Notes under the pieces: generated by a model | What the model saw: only the letters and a program-made list of their open reading frames with translations | Told to the model about the DNA's origin: nothing | Database searches by the model: none | Translations under genes and position numbers: made by a program | In this document: positions 8,677 to 18,321 of the stretch, piece after piece | How the letters are laid out: each line of letters begins with the position of its first letter | Position numbering within the stretch: position 1 is the stretch's first letter | Origin: Paenibacillus sp. Soil522 | GTDB taxonomy: Bacteria > Bacillota > Bacilli > Paenibacillales > Paenibacillaceae | Assembly: GCF_001428245.1 (NCBI RefSeq) | Contig: NZ_LMRV01000055.1 | Span: 1 to 64,000 of the forward strand | Direction of reading: 5' to 3' | DNA: 64,000 bases

Positions 8677-8763
8677 ATGTTTAAGCTCGTATGAGCTGCT
8701 GGCTATTACATAAGATTGTTGAACGCATTTTTTATTTTTGGCATAAGTTTAAACTTCGGCCGT

Positions 8764-10533
8764 TTACTTTAATTCACATGCCAGCGATTTAATGCGCTGC
8801 TCGTCCGGTGTTATAAACAGCGTTTTTTGGTTGTCGTAAATGACGAAGCCTGGCTTCGCGCCGTTTGGCTTCCGTACATGCCGAATGAACGTGTAATCAA
8901 CCGGAATCGAGCTGGAGTCGCGAGCTTGACTATAATGCGCTGAAAGCATTGCCGCCTCCTCAAGCGTTGCATTGCCGAAGTCGCCGCCTCTGATGACGAC
9001 ATGCGAGCCGGGAATATCCTTCGTATGAAGCCATGTATCGGATGGCGAGGCGAGCCGGTTCGTTAAATATTCGTTTTGCGTATTGTTTTTGCCTACATAC
9101 ATTGTTACACCTTCGGAGGAGGTGTAGCAATGCAAGGTTGGCTTAAGCGCTTTTTTCTTTTTCGGTCCGCGCCGGCCGCGCTCCTTCATATAGCCCTGTT
9201 CCACGAGCTCGTCGCGAATTTCGCCTATATCGCCAAGCGAGGCGTTATCGACCTGCTGCAGCAGCGCTTCAAAATATTGAATTTCGGTACGGGCGATCTC
9301 CATTTGCTCTGCGACGATGGATAAGCTGTTCTTATGCTTCGTGTACCGCCGGAAATAACGCTGCGCGTTGTCAGAAGGCGAGAGCTGAGGATCAAGCTCA
9401 ATCGTGACCGTGGCTTGATCCTCATCATAAAAGTTAATGAGCTCTATTGAAGTATCGCCGCGTTTCATTTGATGCATATAAGCCGTAAGCAGTTCGCCTA
9501 ATACTCTATATTTCTCTGCAGCGTTCGCCTCGACGAGCGTTTCTTCCAGCTTTTTAATTTTTGTGATGTTTTTTGCTTTTTCATTTTGGACGAAACGGAT
9601 GAGGTCCGCGGCACGCTGCTTAACGGTGTCCCGTTCGGCCTTGTTGCCGTAGAAGCCCTCAAGACAAGCGCTAACGTCAGGGAAAACCGCGGCTTCTCCG
9701 TCAATATGCGTGAGCTCCGTGATCGAGAAAAATGATTTTCCGGTATCCGTATTTGTTATGATAGTAGGCTTGTATTGATCCTTCTTTACCAGCTGGATAA
9801 AGCTTGCGAAGCTGCTCCATATTTCGCTTATGGTCGGCTGCGATGCGCCTTCTGCATTCGGAAGCTTGTCTGCGTCAGGCTGCGCGCGATACACGAGCTC
9901 CTTGGCGAGCAAGGGGCTGAAGCCGCTAAGCTTATCTACCAGCCTTTTATAAAGTGGTGCAGTCTCATCGGTGTCGCTTAGCGCTTCCGAAAATTGCTGC
10001 TCGTCTGCAATCGTTAAAGGATCGAGCTTGCCCTGCTCAGGCGGAGAGGTGTAAATACTGCCCGGCAATACAATACGATGGCTGCTAATTGCAGGAGTGA
10101 CATGATGTATGCCGTCATGAATAATGCCCGTTGATGGATCCATCAAAATAATGTTGCTGTGACGTCCCATGATTTCGATAATAATCGTTTTGTTCGATAA
10201 ATCGCCGAGCTCGTCGCGATGCTTCACTTCGATATGAATGATGCGCTCGCGCCCGATTTGACGAATGGATTCAATGACGCCCCCCTCGCAATGCTTCCGT
10301 AGCAGCATGCAAAACATAGGCGCTTCCATAGGGTTGACGTATGTGCCTGTCGTCCAGTGCACGCGAGGATAGGTCGGATTGGCGGACACAAGCAGCTTGC
10401 CCTGCATACCCGCGCCGCGAATGCTGAATACTAGCTCGTGGTCGGTAGGCTGGTGAATTTTATATATACGCGCGCCGACGCAGCGCTGAAGGTCATGCGT
10501 GATCGCATGGGTGACGATGCCGTCTAATGCCAT
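8764..10533 (-). CDS. rqcH: RqcH/Rqc2 ribosome quality control factor (NFACT protein)
   Basis: 589-aa NFACT family protein, long annotated as fibronectin-binding protein (FbpA/YloA). In B. subtilis, RqcH binds obstructed 50S subunits carrying peptidyl-tRNA and directs C-terminal alanine tailing of stalled chains for degradation. Visible: NFACT-N domain (1-270; MALDGIVTHAITHDL, GRERIIHIEV, IIIEIMGRHSNIIL), a coiled-coil middle (about 290-440; RFVQNEKAKNITKIKKLEE) and NFACT-R (about 470-585; WLHTKDIPGSHVVIRGGD, AAMLSAHYSQAR). Length is normal. It is divergent from the Ca2+ ATPase gene, as in the yloA-yloB pair of Bacillus, though there the two are codirectional. Confidence 0.93.
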   Translation of the reverse strand: MALDGIVTHAITHDLQRCVGARIYKIHQPTDHELVFSIRGAGMQGKLLVSANPTYPRVHWTTGTYVNPMEAPMFCMLLRKHCEGGVIESIRQIGRERIIHIEVKHRDELGDLSNKTIIIEIMGRHSNIILMDPSTGIIHDGIHHVTPAISSHRIVLPGSIYTSPPEQGKLDPLTIADEQQFSEALSDTDETAPLYKRLVDKLSGFSPLLAKELVYRAQPDADKLPNAEGASQPTISEIWSSFASFIQLVKKDQYKPTIITNTDTGKSFFSITELTHIDGEAAVFPDVSACLEGFYGNKAERDTVKQRAADLIRFVQNEKAKNITKIKKLEETLVEANAAEKYRVLGELLTAYMHQMKRGDTSIELINFYDEDQATVTIELDPQLSPSDNAQRYFRRYTKHKNSLSIVAEQMEIARTEIQYFEALLQQVDNASLGDIGEIRDELVEQGYMKERGRRGPKKKKALKPTLHCYTSSEGVTMYVGKNNTQNEYLTNRLASPSDTWLHTKDIPGSHVVIRGGDFGNATLEEAAMLSAHYSQARDSSSIPVDYTFIRHVRKPNGAKPGFVIYDNQKTLFITPDEQRIKSLACELK

Positions 10534-10622
10534 GGTGTATGGTTCCTCGCTTCCTTGGTTAGTCTTTCTCTATCATGCCATAGATGAGACAAAAACTTAA
10601 GTCCTTCATGGGATATTTTGTG

Positions 10623-10661
10623 GGCTGTCCGAATACATTTACCCTATAAAGGCTGTCCGAA
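10623..10661 (+). repeat. Direct repeats flanking a possible promoter
   Basis: GGCTGTCCGAA occurs at 10623-10633 and again at 10651-10661, 28 bp apart, flanking TATAAA (10645-10650), upstream of the Ca2+ ATPase gene. The spacing of nearly three helical turns and the position suggest an operator. Chance duplication is possible. Confidence 0.35.
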
Positions 10662-10713
10662 GGGCCGGCGCCGTTGCTGCTTGGCTCGGTATATTACGGG
10701 AGGGAGTTATACC

Positions 10714-13497
10714 ATGGAACAAATGAAATGGCATCAAATGGGGATAAGTGAGTTGGTTGACGCGTTAGTCAGCTCCCCGGATCAAGGGCTGACGACGTCG
10801 GAAGCGGCGCAGCGGCTGGAAAAACACGGACGAAATGAATTGAGGGAGGGCAAGCGCGTCTCGCCGATCTTATTGTTCCTCAATCAATTTAAAGATTTTA
10901 TGGTGCTTGTATTGATGGGAGCGACATTAATTTCCGGCTTGCTGGGAGAATATTTAGACGCGATTACGATTGTCGCTATTATTGTAATTAACGCGGTACT
11001 TGGCTTCGTTCAGGAATTTCGGGCGGAACGCTCGCTGCGGGCGCTAAAGGAATTGTCTGCCCCGACGGCCAAAGTTATTCGCGGAGGAGAATTGCTGACC
11101 GTCCCTGCTAAGGAGCTCGTTGCAGGTGATCTTATTTACCTGGAGAGCGGAGACCGGATTCCGGCTGACGTGCGTCTGCTCGAAGCGAACAGCTGCTATG
11201 TAGAGGAATCTGCTTTGACGGGAGAATCGGTGCCGGTCGGGAAGCATGCTGCGGCTATCTGCGATGATGATCTGCCTTTAGGTGATCAGCGAAACATTGG
11301 ATTCATGGGCACGATGCTCACGCGGGGCACGGCAAAAGCGGTTGTCATTCGTACGGGCATGGGTACGGAAATGGGTAAAATCGCGGGTCTTATCGAGCAG
11401 ACGGAATCGATGGAGACGCCGCTGCAGCATCGGCTGGAGCAGCTTGGCAAAATTTTAATCGTCGTTGCGATAGGATTGACGATCATGGTTGTCGCAGCAG
11501 GTATTTTGCACGGCCAGCCAGCATACGGCATGTTTCTGGCCGGTGTTAGCTTGGCGGTTGCGGCCATTCCGGAGGGACTGCCGGCTATCGTGACAATCGC
11601 GCTCGCGCTGGGCGTACAGCGGATGATCAAACGGAAGGCAATCGTACGCAAGCTGCCGTCTGTCGAGACGCTCGGCTGCGCATCGGTTATTTGCTCGGAC
11701 AAAACGGGGACGCTGACTCAAAATAAAATGACGGTTACGCATGTATGGATAAGCGGGAGGCAGCTTGAAGTAAGCGGTGAAGGATATGATCCGACAGGCG
11801 CTATTTATGAAGATGGCAACGCGCTTGATATCAAGCATGATTTATCCGTTAAACGTCTTCTCCAGGTGAGTGCCTTATGCAATAATGCTCAGCTGGTGAA
11901 GGTGGAACCGGCGGATAAGGGCAAACGGAAAAATAAGGAAGTGCAGGAGGAATGGCTGCTTAAGGGAGATCCGACAGAGGGTGCGCTAGCGGTGCTGTCA
12001 GCCAAGCTGGGCTCCTCCGCCAAATCGCTGGAGCAGCTTTACAGACGGGAGAAGGAGTTTCCCTTTGATTCGGAGCGGAAGCGGATGTCAGTCGTGGTTT
12101 CTCATCAAGGCGGACGTCTCATCTGTACGAAGGGAGCTCCTGATTTGCTGATGGATCATTGCTCCTATGTTCTCTGGGAGGGAAAGGTTGTGCCTTTCAC
12201 GGCGACGCTTAAACGCAAATGCGCGGAAGCGGGCGAGCTTATGGCACAATCCGCGCTTCGGGTGCTCGGCCTTGCCTACCGTGATTTACGCGTCAGCGAT
12301 GCTTGCGAGACGGAAAGCGATGCGGAATGCCAGCTTGTATTCGTAGGTCTGACCGGCATGATCGATCCGCCGCGCCGCGAAGTGAAGGAAGCGATCGCCA
12401 CTTGCAGACGCGCGGGCATTAAGACGGTTATGATAACCGGCGATCATCAACTGACGGCCGAAGCGATTGCCGGGCAGCTTGGCATTATGCCGCGCGGCGG
12501 CATCGCAACGAGCGGCAGACAGCTGGAGGCGATGAGCGACGAGCAGCTTGACCGGCTGGTGGATAACATTTACGTTTACGCACGCGTCTCGCCAGAGCAT
12601 AAATTGCGGATCGTTAAGTCGCTTCAGCGCCAAGGGCATGTCGTTGCGATGACCGGCGACGGCGTTAATGACGCTCCGGCGATTAAAGCGGCTGATATCG
12701 GCATCGCAATGGGCATTACCGGAACGGATGTATCGAAGGAAGCCTCAGCGCTCGTGCTGAGCGACGACAACTTCTCGACGATAGTAGCCGCTATTGAGGA
12801 AGGGCGGGGCATTTACGAAAATATTCGCAAATTTATCCGTTATTTATTAGCATCCAACGTCGGAGAAATACTCGTAATGTTTCTCGCGATGATGGCGGGG
12901 CTGCCGCTGCCGCTGGTGCCTATCCAAATTCTTTGGGTCAACCTGGTTACGGACGGCTTGCCGGCGATGGCGCTCGGCGTCGATCAGGCGGAGAAGGATT
13001 TGATGCAGCAAAAGCCGCGTTCGGCCAAAGAAAGTATTTTCTCCCGCAGGCTCGGCTGGAAAATCATTAGCCGAGGAATATTGATCGGGGTGTGTACGCT
13101 AGGTGCTTTCTGGATTTCATTGCATGACGCGCCCAGCAGCGCAGCGCAGCTGATGAAGGCACAGACGGTAGCATTCGCAACACTCGTCATGGCGCAGCTC
13201 ATTCACGTATTCGACTGCAGAAGCTCGCGTTCTATTTTTCACCGCAATCCGTTTCAGAATAAATATTTGGTGCTCGCCGTGTTCTCATCGCTGCTGCTTA
13301 TGATTGGCGTGCTTTATATCGAGGCGCTGCAGCCCATTTTCAAAACCGTTCCGCTTAATTTCCGCGAATGGTGTCTCGTATTTGTAGCCGCAGGAATTCC
13401 TACTTTCGTAATGGGAATTGGCAGCGTGCTGGGCACCTCGAAGAAAACGAAGACCAAAACAAAATGGCCGATCGGACCGCAAACCGCGGCAAGATAA
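10714..13497 (+). CDS. Calcium-translocating P-type ATPase (SERCA type, YloB-like)
   Basis: 927-aa P2A-type ATPase predicted to pump Ca2+ out of the cytoplasm. Family landmarks in order: N-terminal cation ATPase domain, actuator loop [10 protein letters not shown]4 motif [15 protein letters not shown] (ion-binding), phosphorylation motif [11 protein letters not shown], nucleotide-binding domain KGAPDLLM, hinge [22 protein letters not shown], and C-terminal membrane helices with [13 protein letters not shown]. The ATG at 10714 follows GGGAGGG; an in-frame upstream GTG/TTG region lacks a ribosome binding site. In B. subtilis, yloB is linked to sporulation calcium handling. Length and motifs are complete. 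Confidence 0.93.
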   Translation: MEQMKWHQMGISELVDALVSSPDQGLTTSEAAQRLEKHGRNELREGKRVSPILLFLNQFKDFMVLVLMGATLISGLLGEYLDAITIVAIIVINAVLGFVQEFRAERSLRALKELSAPTAKVIRGGELLTVPAKELVAGDLIYLESGDRIPADVRLLEANSCYVEESALTGESVPVGKHAAAICDDDLPLGDQRNIGFMGTMLTRGTAKAVVIRTGMGTEMGKIAGLIEQTESMETPLQHRLEQLGKILIVVAIGLTIMVVAAGILHGQPAYGMFLAGVSLAVAAIPEGLPAIVTIALALGVQRMIKRKAIVRKLPSVETLGCASVICSDKTGTLTQNKMTVTHVWISGRQLEVSGEGYDPTGAIYEDGNALDIKHDLSVKRLLQVSALCNNAQLVKVEPADKGKRKNKEVQEEWLLKGDPTEGALAVLSAKLGSSAKSLEQLYRREKEFPFDSERKRMSVVVSHQGGRLICTKGAPDLLMDHCSYVLWEGKVVPFTATLKRKCAEAGELMAQSALRVLGLAYRDLRVSDACETESDAECQLVFVGLTGMIDPPRREVKEAIATCRRAGIKTVMITGDHQLTAEAIAGQLGIMPRGGIATSGRQLEAMSDEQLDRLVDNIYVYARVSPEHKLRIVKSLQRQGHVVAMTGDGVNDAPAIKAADIGIAMGITGTDVSKEASALVLSDDNFSTIVAAIEEGRGIYENIRKFIRYLLASNVGEILVMFLAMMAGLPLPLVPIQILWVNLVTDGLPAMALGVDQAEKDLMQQKPRSAKESIFSRRLGWKIISRGILIGVCTLGAFWISLHDAPSSAAQLMKAQTVAFATLVMAQLIHVFDCRSSRSIFHRNPFQNKYLVLAVFSSLLLMIGVLYIEALQPIFKTVPLNFREWCLVFVAAGIPTFVMGIGSVLGTSKKTKTKTKWPIGPQTAAR

Positions 13498-13618
13498 CAA
13501 AAAAATGCAAATGATGATACAAATTATGAATAGCCTTTCTTCTTGCTTTGCGGTATGCTATTAGGAATAAATAATAGCTTTATTATACCTAGAGATGCGG
13601 CAAGGAGAGGGCAAACAG

Positions 13619-14449
13619 ATGAATTTCACAAAAATGCACGGTTTAGGAAATGACTTTGTCGTTATAGCAGGCGAGCAGCAGCTTCCTGATCATGTGGCGG
13701 ATTTGGCAATCCGGCTTTGCAATCGATTTTTTGGCATCGGCGCTGATGGACTTGTCTATATTTTACCTTCGGAGATCGCAGATTTCCGTATGCGCATTAT
13801 TAATTCCGATGGTTCAGAGGCAGAGCAATGCGGCAATGCCATCCGCTGCGTAGCTAAATATGTTTACGATAATGGCTTAACCGATAAAGAAGTAATTACG
13901 ATCGAAACGTTAGGCGCCGGCGCCCAGAAGGTGCAGCTCACTGTTTCGGATGGCGAAGTATCATCTGTACGTGTTGATATGGGAGAGCCGATTTTGAATG
14001 GCCTTCAGGTGCCGACTACAATCGATGCCGAACAGGTTATCGAGCATCCGATCGAGGTGGATGGACATGAATTCCGTTTCACCGCCGTATCGATGGGTAA
14101 CCCGCACTGCGTCATTTACGTAGACGATGCTGTACACTTTGATCTGAGCACATGGGGACCGAAGCTTGAAACGCATCCGTTATTTCCCCGCAAAATCAAT
14201 GTTGAGTTTGTGACGGTTAACTCCCGTACGCATACCGATATGCGCGTATGGGAACGCGGCGCGGGCCCTACGCTAGCTTGCGGCACCGGCGCATGCGCAA
14301 CGCTTGTCGCTTCGGTGTTGACCGGCGCGACAGACCGGACCGCTACCGTATCGCTCAAAGGCGGCGATCTTCTCATTGAGTGGAATGAGTCCGATAATCA
14401 TGTTTATATGACTGGTCCGGCTGCGGTATCGTTCCGCGGCACGCTTTAA
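13619..14449 (+). CDS. dapF: Diaminopimelate epimerase
   Basis: 276-aa DapF converting LL- to meso-diaminopimelate, the last shared step of lysine and peptidoglycan precursor synthesis. The two catalytic cysteines sit in EQCGNAIRC (about residues 69-77) and ACGTGACAT (about 222-230). The N-terminus MNFTKMHGLGNDFVV is canonical. The ATG at 13619 has AAGGAGAGGG 9 nt upstream, so a longer reading from 13595 is rejected. It is 30 nt ahead of the homocysteine methyltransferase/MTHFR gene and probably cotranscribed with it, grouping amino acid biosynthesis inside the ylo block. Confidence 0.95.
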   Translation: MNFTKMHGLGNDFVVIAGEQQLPDHVADLAIRLCNRFFGIGADGLVYILPSEIADFRMRIINSDGSEAEQCGNAIRCVAKYVYDNGLTDKEVITIETLGAGAQKVQLTVSDGEVSSVRVDMGEPILNGLQVPTTIDAEQVIEHPIEVDGHEFRFTAVSMGNPHCVIYVDDAVHFDLSTWGPKLETHPLFPRKINVEFVTVNSRTHTDMRVWERGAGPTLACGTGACATLVASVLTGATDRTATVSLKGGDLLIEWNESDNHVYMTGPAAVSFRGTL

Positions 14450-14479
14450 GAGCAACGTAAGATGGGTGGAATGAATATA

Positions 14480-16354
14480 ATGAAACCGGATTTGCGGGAA
14501 GCGCTCCAGCAGCGTATCTTGACCGGGGACGGCGCGATGGGAACCTATCTGTATCAGATGGGGTTCCCTGTCGGCGTTTCTTATGAGGAATTTAATACAC
14601 TGCGTCCCGATGTGATCGAGAACATTCATCGCCGCTACTACGAAGCCGGGGCGCGTGTAATCGAGACGAATACGTTTTCGGCCAATTTTGAGAAGCTTTC
14701 GAAATATGGCTTAGAGGGCGAGATGGATGCTATTAACCGTGCCGGCGTGCGCGCAGCCCGTGCTGCGATCGGTGATGATGCCTACGTCGTAGGAGCGGTT
14801 GGCTCCATTCGCGATGGTAAATTAAAAAATTTGCGAACGGCAAAAGTAATCGAAGCTTATCAGCGTCAAATGCATGCGCTTCTTGATGAGGGCGTGGACG
14901 GCATTTTGCTTGAAACGTTCTATGATCTCGATGAGATGCTCCTTGCGCTTCGGATTGCAAGAGCTGCTTCCGACGTTCCTGTTATTTGCCAGTTTGCGGT
15001 TGAGGATGTCGGCCGCACGCAGGACGGGAACGGGATGAAGGGAGCCTTTGATCAGCTTCAGGAAGCCGGTGCTGACGTGGTCGGTTTTAATTGCCGCAGC
15101 GGCCCTACCGGCATTATGAGGGCGATCGATTCGATAGCGGGACCAGTCGGTTTACCGTTATCGGTATATCCGAACGCAGGTATACCGGACTATATAGACG
15201 GCAAATATACGTATTCCGCGGGCCCTGAGTATTTTGCGGAGACAGCCCAGCGCTTCGCCGACCGCGGCGCACGCCTAATCGGCGGCTGCTGCGGAACGAC
15301 GCCGGAGCATATTAAGGCAATTGCTGCGGCGCTTGATGGCTATATCCCTCAAATCGGACAACCTGCGGCAGCTGTGGCAGCGGTAGAGAAGATTGTCATA
15401 AAGCCGAATGAGAAGCCGGCTGCAGAAGACAAGGCACCGCAAAAGCTTGCTGTACAGGAGCCGTCAATCGTTGATCTGGTGCAGAAACGCCATACCGTCA
15501 TTGTTGAGCTGGATCCGCCTCGTGATCTGGATATCCGCAAGTTTATGGACGGCGCTGCCGCGTTGAAGGAAGCGAAGGCGGATGCGGTTACGATGGCTGA
15601 CAATTCGCTTGCGGTTACGCGCATGAGCAACATTGCGCTTGCAGCGCTTGTACAGGAGAAGGTAGGCATACGACCGCTCGTTCATATCGCATGCCGCGAC
15701 CGCAACTTGATCGGGACGCAGTCTCATATGATGGGGTTGGACGCGCTCGATATCGACCACGTACTGGCTGTAACCGGAGACCCTGCACGGTTCGGCGACT
15801 TGCCGGATTCAAGCTCGGTATACGATCTTACCTCTTTCGAAATGATCCGGATGATTAAGCAGCTGAATGACGGAACGGCCTTCTCGGGCAAGCCGCTCAA
15901 GCAAAAGGCGAAGTTCGTCGTAGGTGCTGCGTTTAATCCGAACGTCAAGTATTTGGATAAGGCTGTACAGCGTCTTGAACGCAAAATATCGTCAGGTGCG
16001 GACTATATTATGACGCAGCCCATTTATGATCCGGACCTTATTGAACGAGTCGCGGAAGCGACGAAGCACCTATCCGTGCCTGTATTTATCGGTATTATGC
16101 CGCTTGCCAGCGGACGTAACGCTGAATATTTGCATAACGAGGTGCCGGGCATTCAGCTATCCGATGAGGTTCGGCAGCGGATGTCGGGTCTCGAAGGGGA
16201 AGCGGGCCGGGCGGAAGGCGTGCAGATCGCGAAGGAGCTGCTTGATGCCGCTTTGCCGTATTTTAAAGGGATCTATTTAATTACGCCGTTTATGTTCTAT
16301 GAAATGGGTGTTCAGCTCACGGAATATGTGTGGCGGAAGACAGAGCGTATGTAG
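14480..16354 (+). CDS. Bifunctional homocysteine S-methyltransferase / methylenetetrahydrofolate reductase
   Basis: About 624-aa YitJ-type fusion. The N-terminal half (1-290) is a zinc-dependent homocysteine S-methyltransferase: GDGAMGTYL, zinc ligands in GFNCRSG and IGGCCGTTPEHI. The C-terminal half (about 335-620) is a MetF-type flavin TIM barrel: HTVIVELDPPRDLD, HIACRDRN, LAVTGDPARFGD, YIMTQPIYD. Together they can reduce methylene-THF and make methionine. Start is uncertain: the ATG at 14480 has GGTGGA 9 nt upstream; in-frame ATGs lie at 14462 and 14471. No S-box or T-box leader is visible, unlike B. subtilis yitJ, consistent with a location behind dapF. Confidence 0.92.
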   Translation: MKPDLREALQQRILTGDGAMGTYLYQMGFPVGVSYEEFNTLRPDVIENIHRRYYEAGARVIETNTFSANFEKLSKYGLEGEMDAINRAGVRAARAAIGDDAYVVGAVGSIRDGKLKNLRTAKVIEAYQRQMHALLDEGVDGILLETFYDLDEMLLALRIARAASDVPVICQFAVEDVGRTQDGNGMKGAFDQLQEAGADVVGFNCRSGPTGIMRAIDSIAGPVGLPLSVYPNAGIPDYIDGKYTYSAGPEYFAETAQRFADRGARLIGGCCGTTPEHIKAIAAALDGYIPQIGQPAAAVAAVEKIVIKPNEKPAAEDKAPQKLAVQEPSIVDLVQKRHTVIVELDPPRDLDIRKFMDGAAALKEAKADAVTMADNSLAVTRMSNIALAALVQEKVGIRPLVHIACRDRNLIGTQSHMMGLDALDIDHVLAVTGDPARFGDLPDSSSVYDLTSFEMIRMIKQLNDGTAFSGKPLKQKAKFVVGAAFNPNVKYLDKAVQRLERKISSGADYIMTQPIYDPDLIERVAEATKHLSVPVFIGIMPLASGRNAEYLHNEVPGIQLSDEVRQRMSGLEGEAGRAEGVQIAKELLDAALPYFKGIYLITPFMFYEMGVQLTEYVWRKTERM

Positions 16355-16371
16355 CTAAATACGATAGAATG

Positions 16372-16412
16372 AATGCGAAAAACAGCCTTTTTGGCCTGTT
16401 TTCGCATTTTCG
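16372..16412 (+). terminator. Rho-independent terminator
   Basis: AATGCGAAAAACAGCC pairs with GGCCTGTTTTCGCATT with one small bulge; downstream TTTCGCTTG. Closes the dapF-MTHFR transcript. Confidence 0.85.
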
Positions 16413-16602
16413 CTTGTTCGTTTGTGAAAAATCAATTAATATGAAGCATAGATACAGTTGCCACATATATGCAGCATGGCAAGGACAGACTGCCCAAATG
16501 CAGCTGCGGCATATGCCGATGCATGCCCCGGGACGTATGTCCGGCACTTTTTTCGTCAACAATAGTGCAGTAGTTCTGTCGGTATTTGGCAAGAACGCAA
16601 AC
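16413..16602. other. Gene-free gap upstream of remA
   Basis: About 280 bases lie between the terminator and remA. In B. subtilis this slot carries yloC (YicC family endoribonuclease); no such reading frame exists here. Palindromes GGCATATGCC and GGAC-GTAT-GTCC (about 16506-16545) are followed by TTTTTT, possibly a second weak terminator. Confidence 0.5.
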
Positions 16603-16630
16603 TTGTCGTATTCACATTTATAAATATAAT
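16603..16630 (+). promoter_or_regulatory. Sigma-A promoter for remA-gmk-rpoZ
   Basis: TTGTCG (16603-16608), 16-bp spacer, consensus TATAAT (16625-16630), 64 bp before the remA start. Confidence 0.65.
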
Positions 16631-16694
16631 AGGGTATTTGATCATTTGAAGGCAGATGCACAAGGGAAGGCCGTAGGCGAAGGAGGAACCAGGC

Positions 16695-16955
16695 TTGGCT
16701 ATCAAACTAATTAATATCGGATTCGGGAACATTGTATCAGCAAACCGCATTATTTCAATCGTAAGCCCGGAATCAGCTCCGATTAAGAGAATCATTCAAG
16801 AGGCGCGCGACCGGCATATGCTCATTGATGCGACATACGGACGCCGCACGCGCGCTGTTATTATTACAGATAGCGATCATGTGATTTTATCGGCTGTTCA
16901 GCCGGAGACGGTTGCGCACCGGTTGTCCACTAAGGACGACGATAACGACGAATAG
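16695..16955 (+). CDS. remA: Extracellular matrix regulator RemA
   Basis: 86-aa DUF370/RemA protein. In B. subtilis, RemA is a ring-forming DNA-binding activator of biofilm matrix operons and osmoprotection genes. The sequence matches the family along its length: [21 protein letters not shown] at the N-terminus and [23 protein letters not shown] in the middle. Translation begins at TTG 16695 with AGGAGG 8 nt upstream; no ATG is available. It is the first gene of a remA-gmk-rpoZ operon, 13 nt before gmk, matching ylzA-gmk-rpoZ in Bacillus. Confidence 0.93.
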   Translation: MAIKLINIGFGNIVSANRIISIVSPESAPIKRIIQEARDRHMLIDATYGRRTRAVIITDSDHVILSAVQPETVAHRLSTKDDDNDE

Positions 16956-16968
16956 TACGGGGAGTAAT

Positions 16969-17586
16969 ATGGATAAGGGATTGCTAATTGTATTGTCCGG
17001 CCCTTCGGGGGTTGGCAAGGGGACGGTTTGTTCGGTTCTTCGTAATAAGGTTCCTGAGCTGGTGTATTCTGTGTCGGCAACGACCAGGCTGCCGCGTCAG
17101 GGTGAAGTAGACGGCGTCAATTATTTTTTCAAAAGCAAAGAGCAGTTCCAGGACATGATCGCGCGAGACGCGCTGCTGGAGCATGCCGAATATGTTGGTA
17201 ATTACTACGGAACACCGCGTGAATTCGTAGAACGCACATTAGCGAGCGGCAAGGATGTTATTTTGGAGATCGAAGTGCAGGGAGCGCTTAAGGTGAAACA
17301 AAAGTTTCCCGAAGGCATTTTCGTATTTCTATTGCCTCCGTCCTTGGATGAGTTAAAGCAGCGAATTACCGGCCGTGGCACGGAATCATTGGATACGATC
17401 AATAATCGTATGTCTGTCGCCGTTGATGAGATGAATTTGCTCGGTCACTACGACTATGCGGTATTGAATGATGAGATAGATGCTGCCTGCGATCGTATTC
17501 GAAGCATCATGATTGCAGAGCATTGCCGCAGAGACAGATATTTGCCCTACGTTTCGGGAATGGTTGCTGCAATTGAGAAAGCATGA
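16969..17586 (+). CDS. gmk: Guanylate kinase
   Basis: 205-aa GMP kinase (ATP + GMP to ADP + GDP), essential for guanine nucleotide supply. P-loop [12 protein letters not shown] (about 7-18), GMP-binding [19 protein letters not shown] (about 37-55), and [15 protein letters not shown] are canonical. The ATG at 16969 is preceded by GGGGAG; longer in-frame readings overlap remA and lack a ribosome site. It lies between remA and rpoZ in the standard order. Confidence 0.96.
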   Translation: MDKGLLIVLSGPSGVGKGTVCSVLRNKVPELVYSVSATTRLPRQGEVDGVNYFFKSKEQFQDMIARDALLEHAEYVGNYYGTPREFVERTLASGKDVILEIEVQGALKVKQKFPEGIFVFLLPPSLDELKQRITGRGTESLDTINNRMSVAVDEMNLLGHYDYAVLNDEIDAACDRIRSIMIAEHCRRDRYLPYVSGMVAAIEKA

Positions 17587-17602
17587 GTGAGGAGAATGTA
17601 CG

Positions 17603-17812
17603 ATGTTATATCCGTCCATTGACGAAATGGTGAAAAAAGTTGACAGTAAATACACGCTTGTCGTAGCAGCTTCCAGACGTGCCCGCATGCTTCGCAACGG
17701 AGACAAGTCGGAGCTTAGAAACCCGCGCTCCCGCAAGTTTGTGGGTGTTGCGCTTGAAGAAATTTACGGCGATATTCTCCAAGTGGAAAACCTCTCAACA
17801 AAAGAGGATTAA
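17603..17812 (+). CDS. rpoZ: DNA-directed RNA polymerase omega subunit
   Basis: 69-aa omega subunit, which stabilises beta' in RNA polymerase. MLYPSIDEMVKKVDSKYTLVVAASRRARML is the typical N-terminus for Bacilli, followed by LRNPRSRKFVGVALEEIYGD. It begins 16 nt after gmk with GTGAGGAG as RBS and ends at a terminator (17837). Confidence 0.95.
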   Translation: MLYPSIDEMVKKVDSKYTLVVAASRRARMLRNGDKSELRNPRSRKFVGVALEEIYGDILQVENLSTKED

Positions 17813-17836
17813 TCGATTACCGATCATAGCAAAGAA

Positions 17837-17883
17837 ACAACGGGGTGCATACTGGCGACAGTATTGCGCTCCGTTTTCTTTTC
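17837..17883 (+). terminator. Terminator after rpoZ
   Basis: AACGGGGTGCATACT pairs with AGTATTGCGCTCCGTT (mismatched near the middle), followed by TTCTTTTC. Confidence 0.8.
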
Positions 17884-17951
17884 CCGAGCAATAAGGGATA
17901 CAAAAGGCGCTTGCCATTTGGTAAACTATTTGAGGTGGAAAGGGGCGGCTT

Positions 17952-17990
17952 GCTTACGAAGCTGCTTTCTTTCGGAAACCTGGGAGGAGG
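17952..17990 (+). repeat. Degenerate hairpin leader, family A (locus 3)
   Basis: GCTTACGAAG ... AAACCT ... AGGAGG matches the family A frame seen at 5598-5645 (GCTACGAAG ... AAACCT ... AGGAGG) with nearly the same spacing. The stem is weaker here (TTTC/GAAA). It again abuts the ribosome binding site of the next gene. Confidence 0.4.
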
Positions 17991-17996
17991 GGGAAT

Positions 17997-18179
17997 ATGG
18001 ACCCTATATTGTTTGGGATTATTTTTTTGGTCATTTCCATGCTTTTGCTGTCGTTCGTTATACGGGGTGCTATTGACTCATCCAAATTGACTAAACAGAT
18101 GGAGACGCTAAATAGTGAGTTTCAAATGCTCAGAAAAGAAATAAGTGAAAATAAACATATCGTTGACAAAAGGGTGTAA
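17997..18179 (+). CDS. Small single-pass membrane protein
   Basis: 60 aa from the ATG at 17997 (RBS GGGAGGAGG). Residues 3-24 (PILFGIIFLVISMLLLSFVI) form one transmembrane segment; the cytoplasmic tail (SSKLTKQMETLNSEFQMLRKEISEN) looks like a short coiled coil. No family recognised. It may be a membrane anchor or scaffold peptide. The base composition is more AT-rich than in the genes around it. A coding-like stretch in another frame follows (18205-18300). Confidence 0.7.
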   Translation: MDPILFGIIFLVISMLLLSFVIRGAIDSSKLTKQMETLNSEFQMLRKEISENKHIVDKRV

Positions 18180-18204
18180 TGCACGGATTAGAAGAGCGAA
18201 GTGA

Positions 18205-18300
18205 GGTTGGCCCCTTGCAAATGAACAGGAGCTTTATGAAATAAAGGAATCATTAAGCAAAGTCATACCGTTCATAGGTCAACAATCAATTAACAAATAA
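18205..18300 (+). other. Coding-like stretch without a start
   Basis: Open from about 18205 to the TAA at 18298; the last part reads EQELYEIKESLSKVIPFIGQ, which looks like protein. It has no start codon or RBS, and lies in a different frame from the 60-aa membrane protein just upstream. It may be the frameshifted tail of that gene or an unrelated remnant. Confidence 0.3.
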
Positions 18301-18321
18301 ATAAAAAGGAAGTCTGCACGA

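Noticed and set aside
9076-9324. 82-codon plus-strand frame inside rqcH
   Set aside because: Antisense shadow of a conserved gene; no RBS and no family resemblance.
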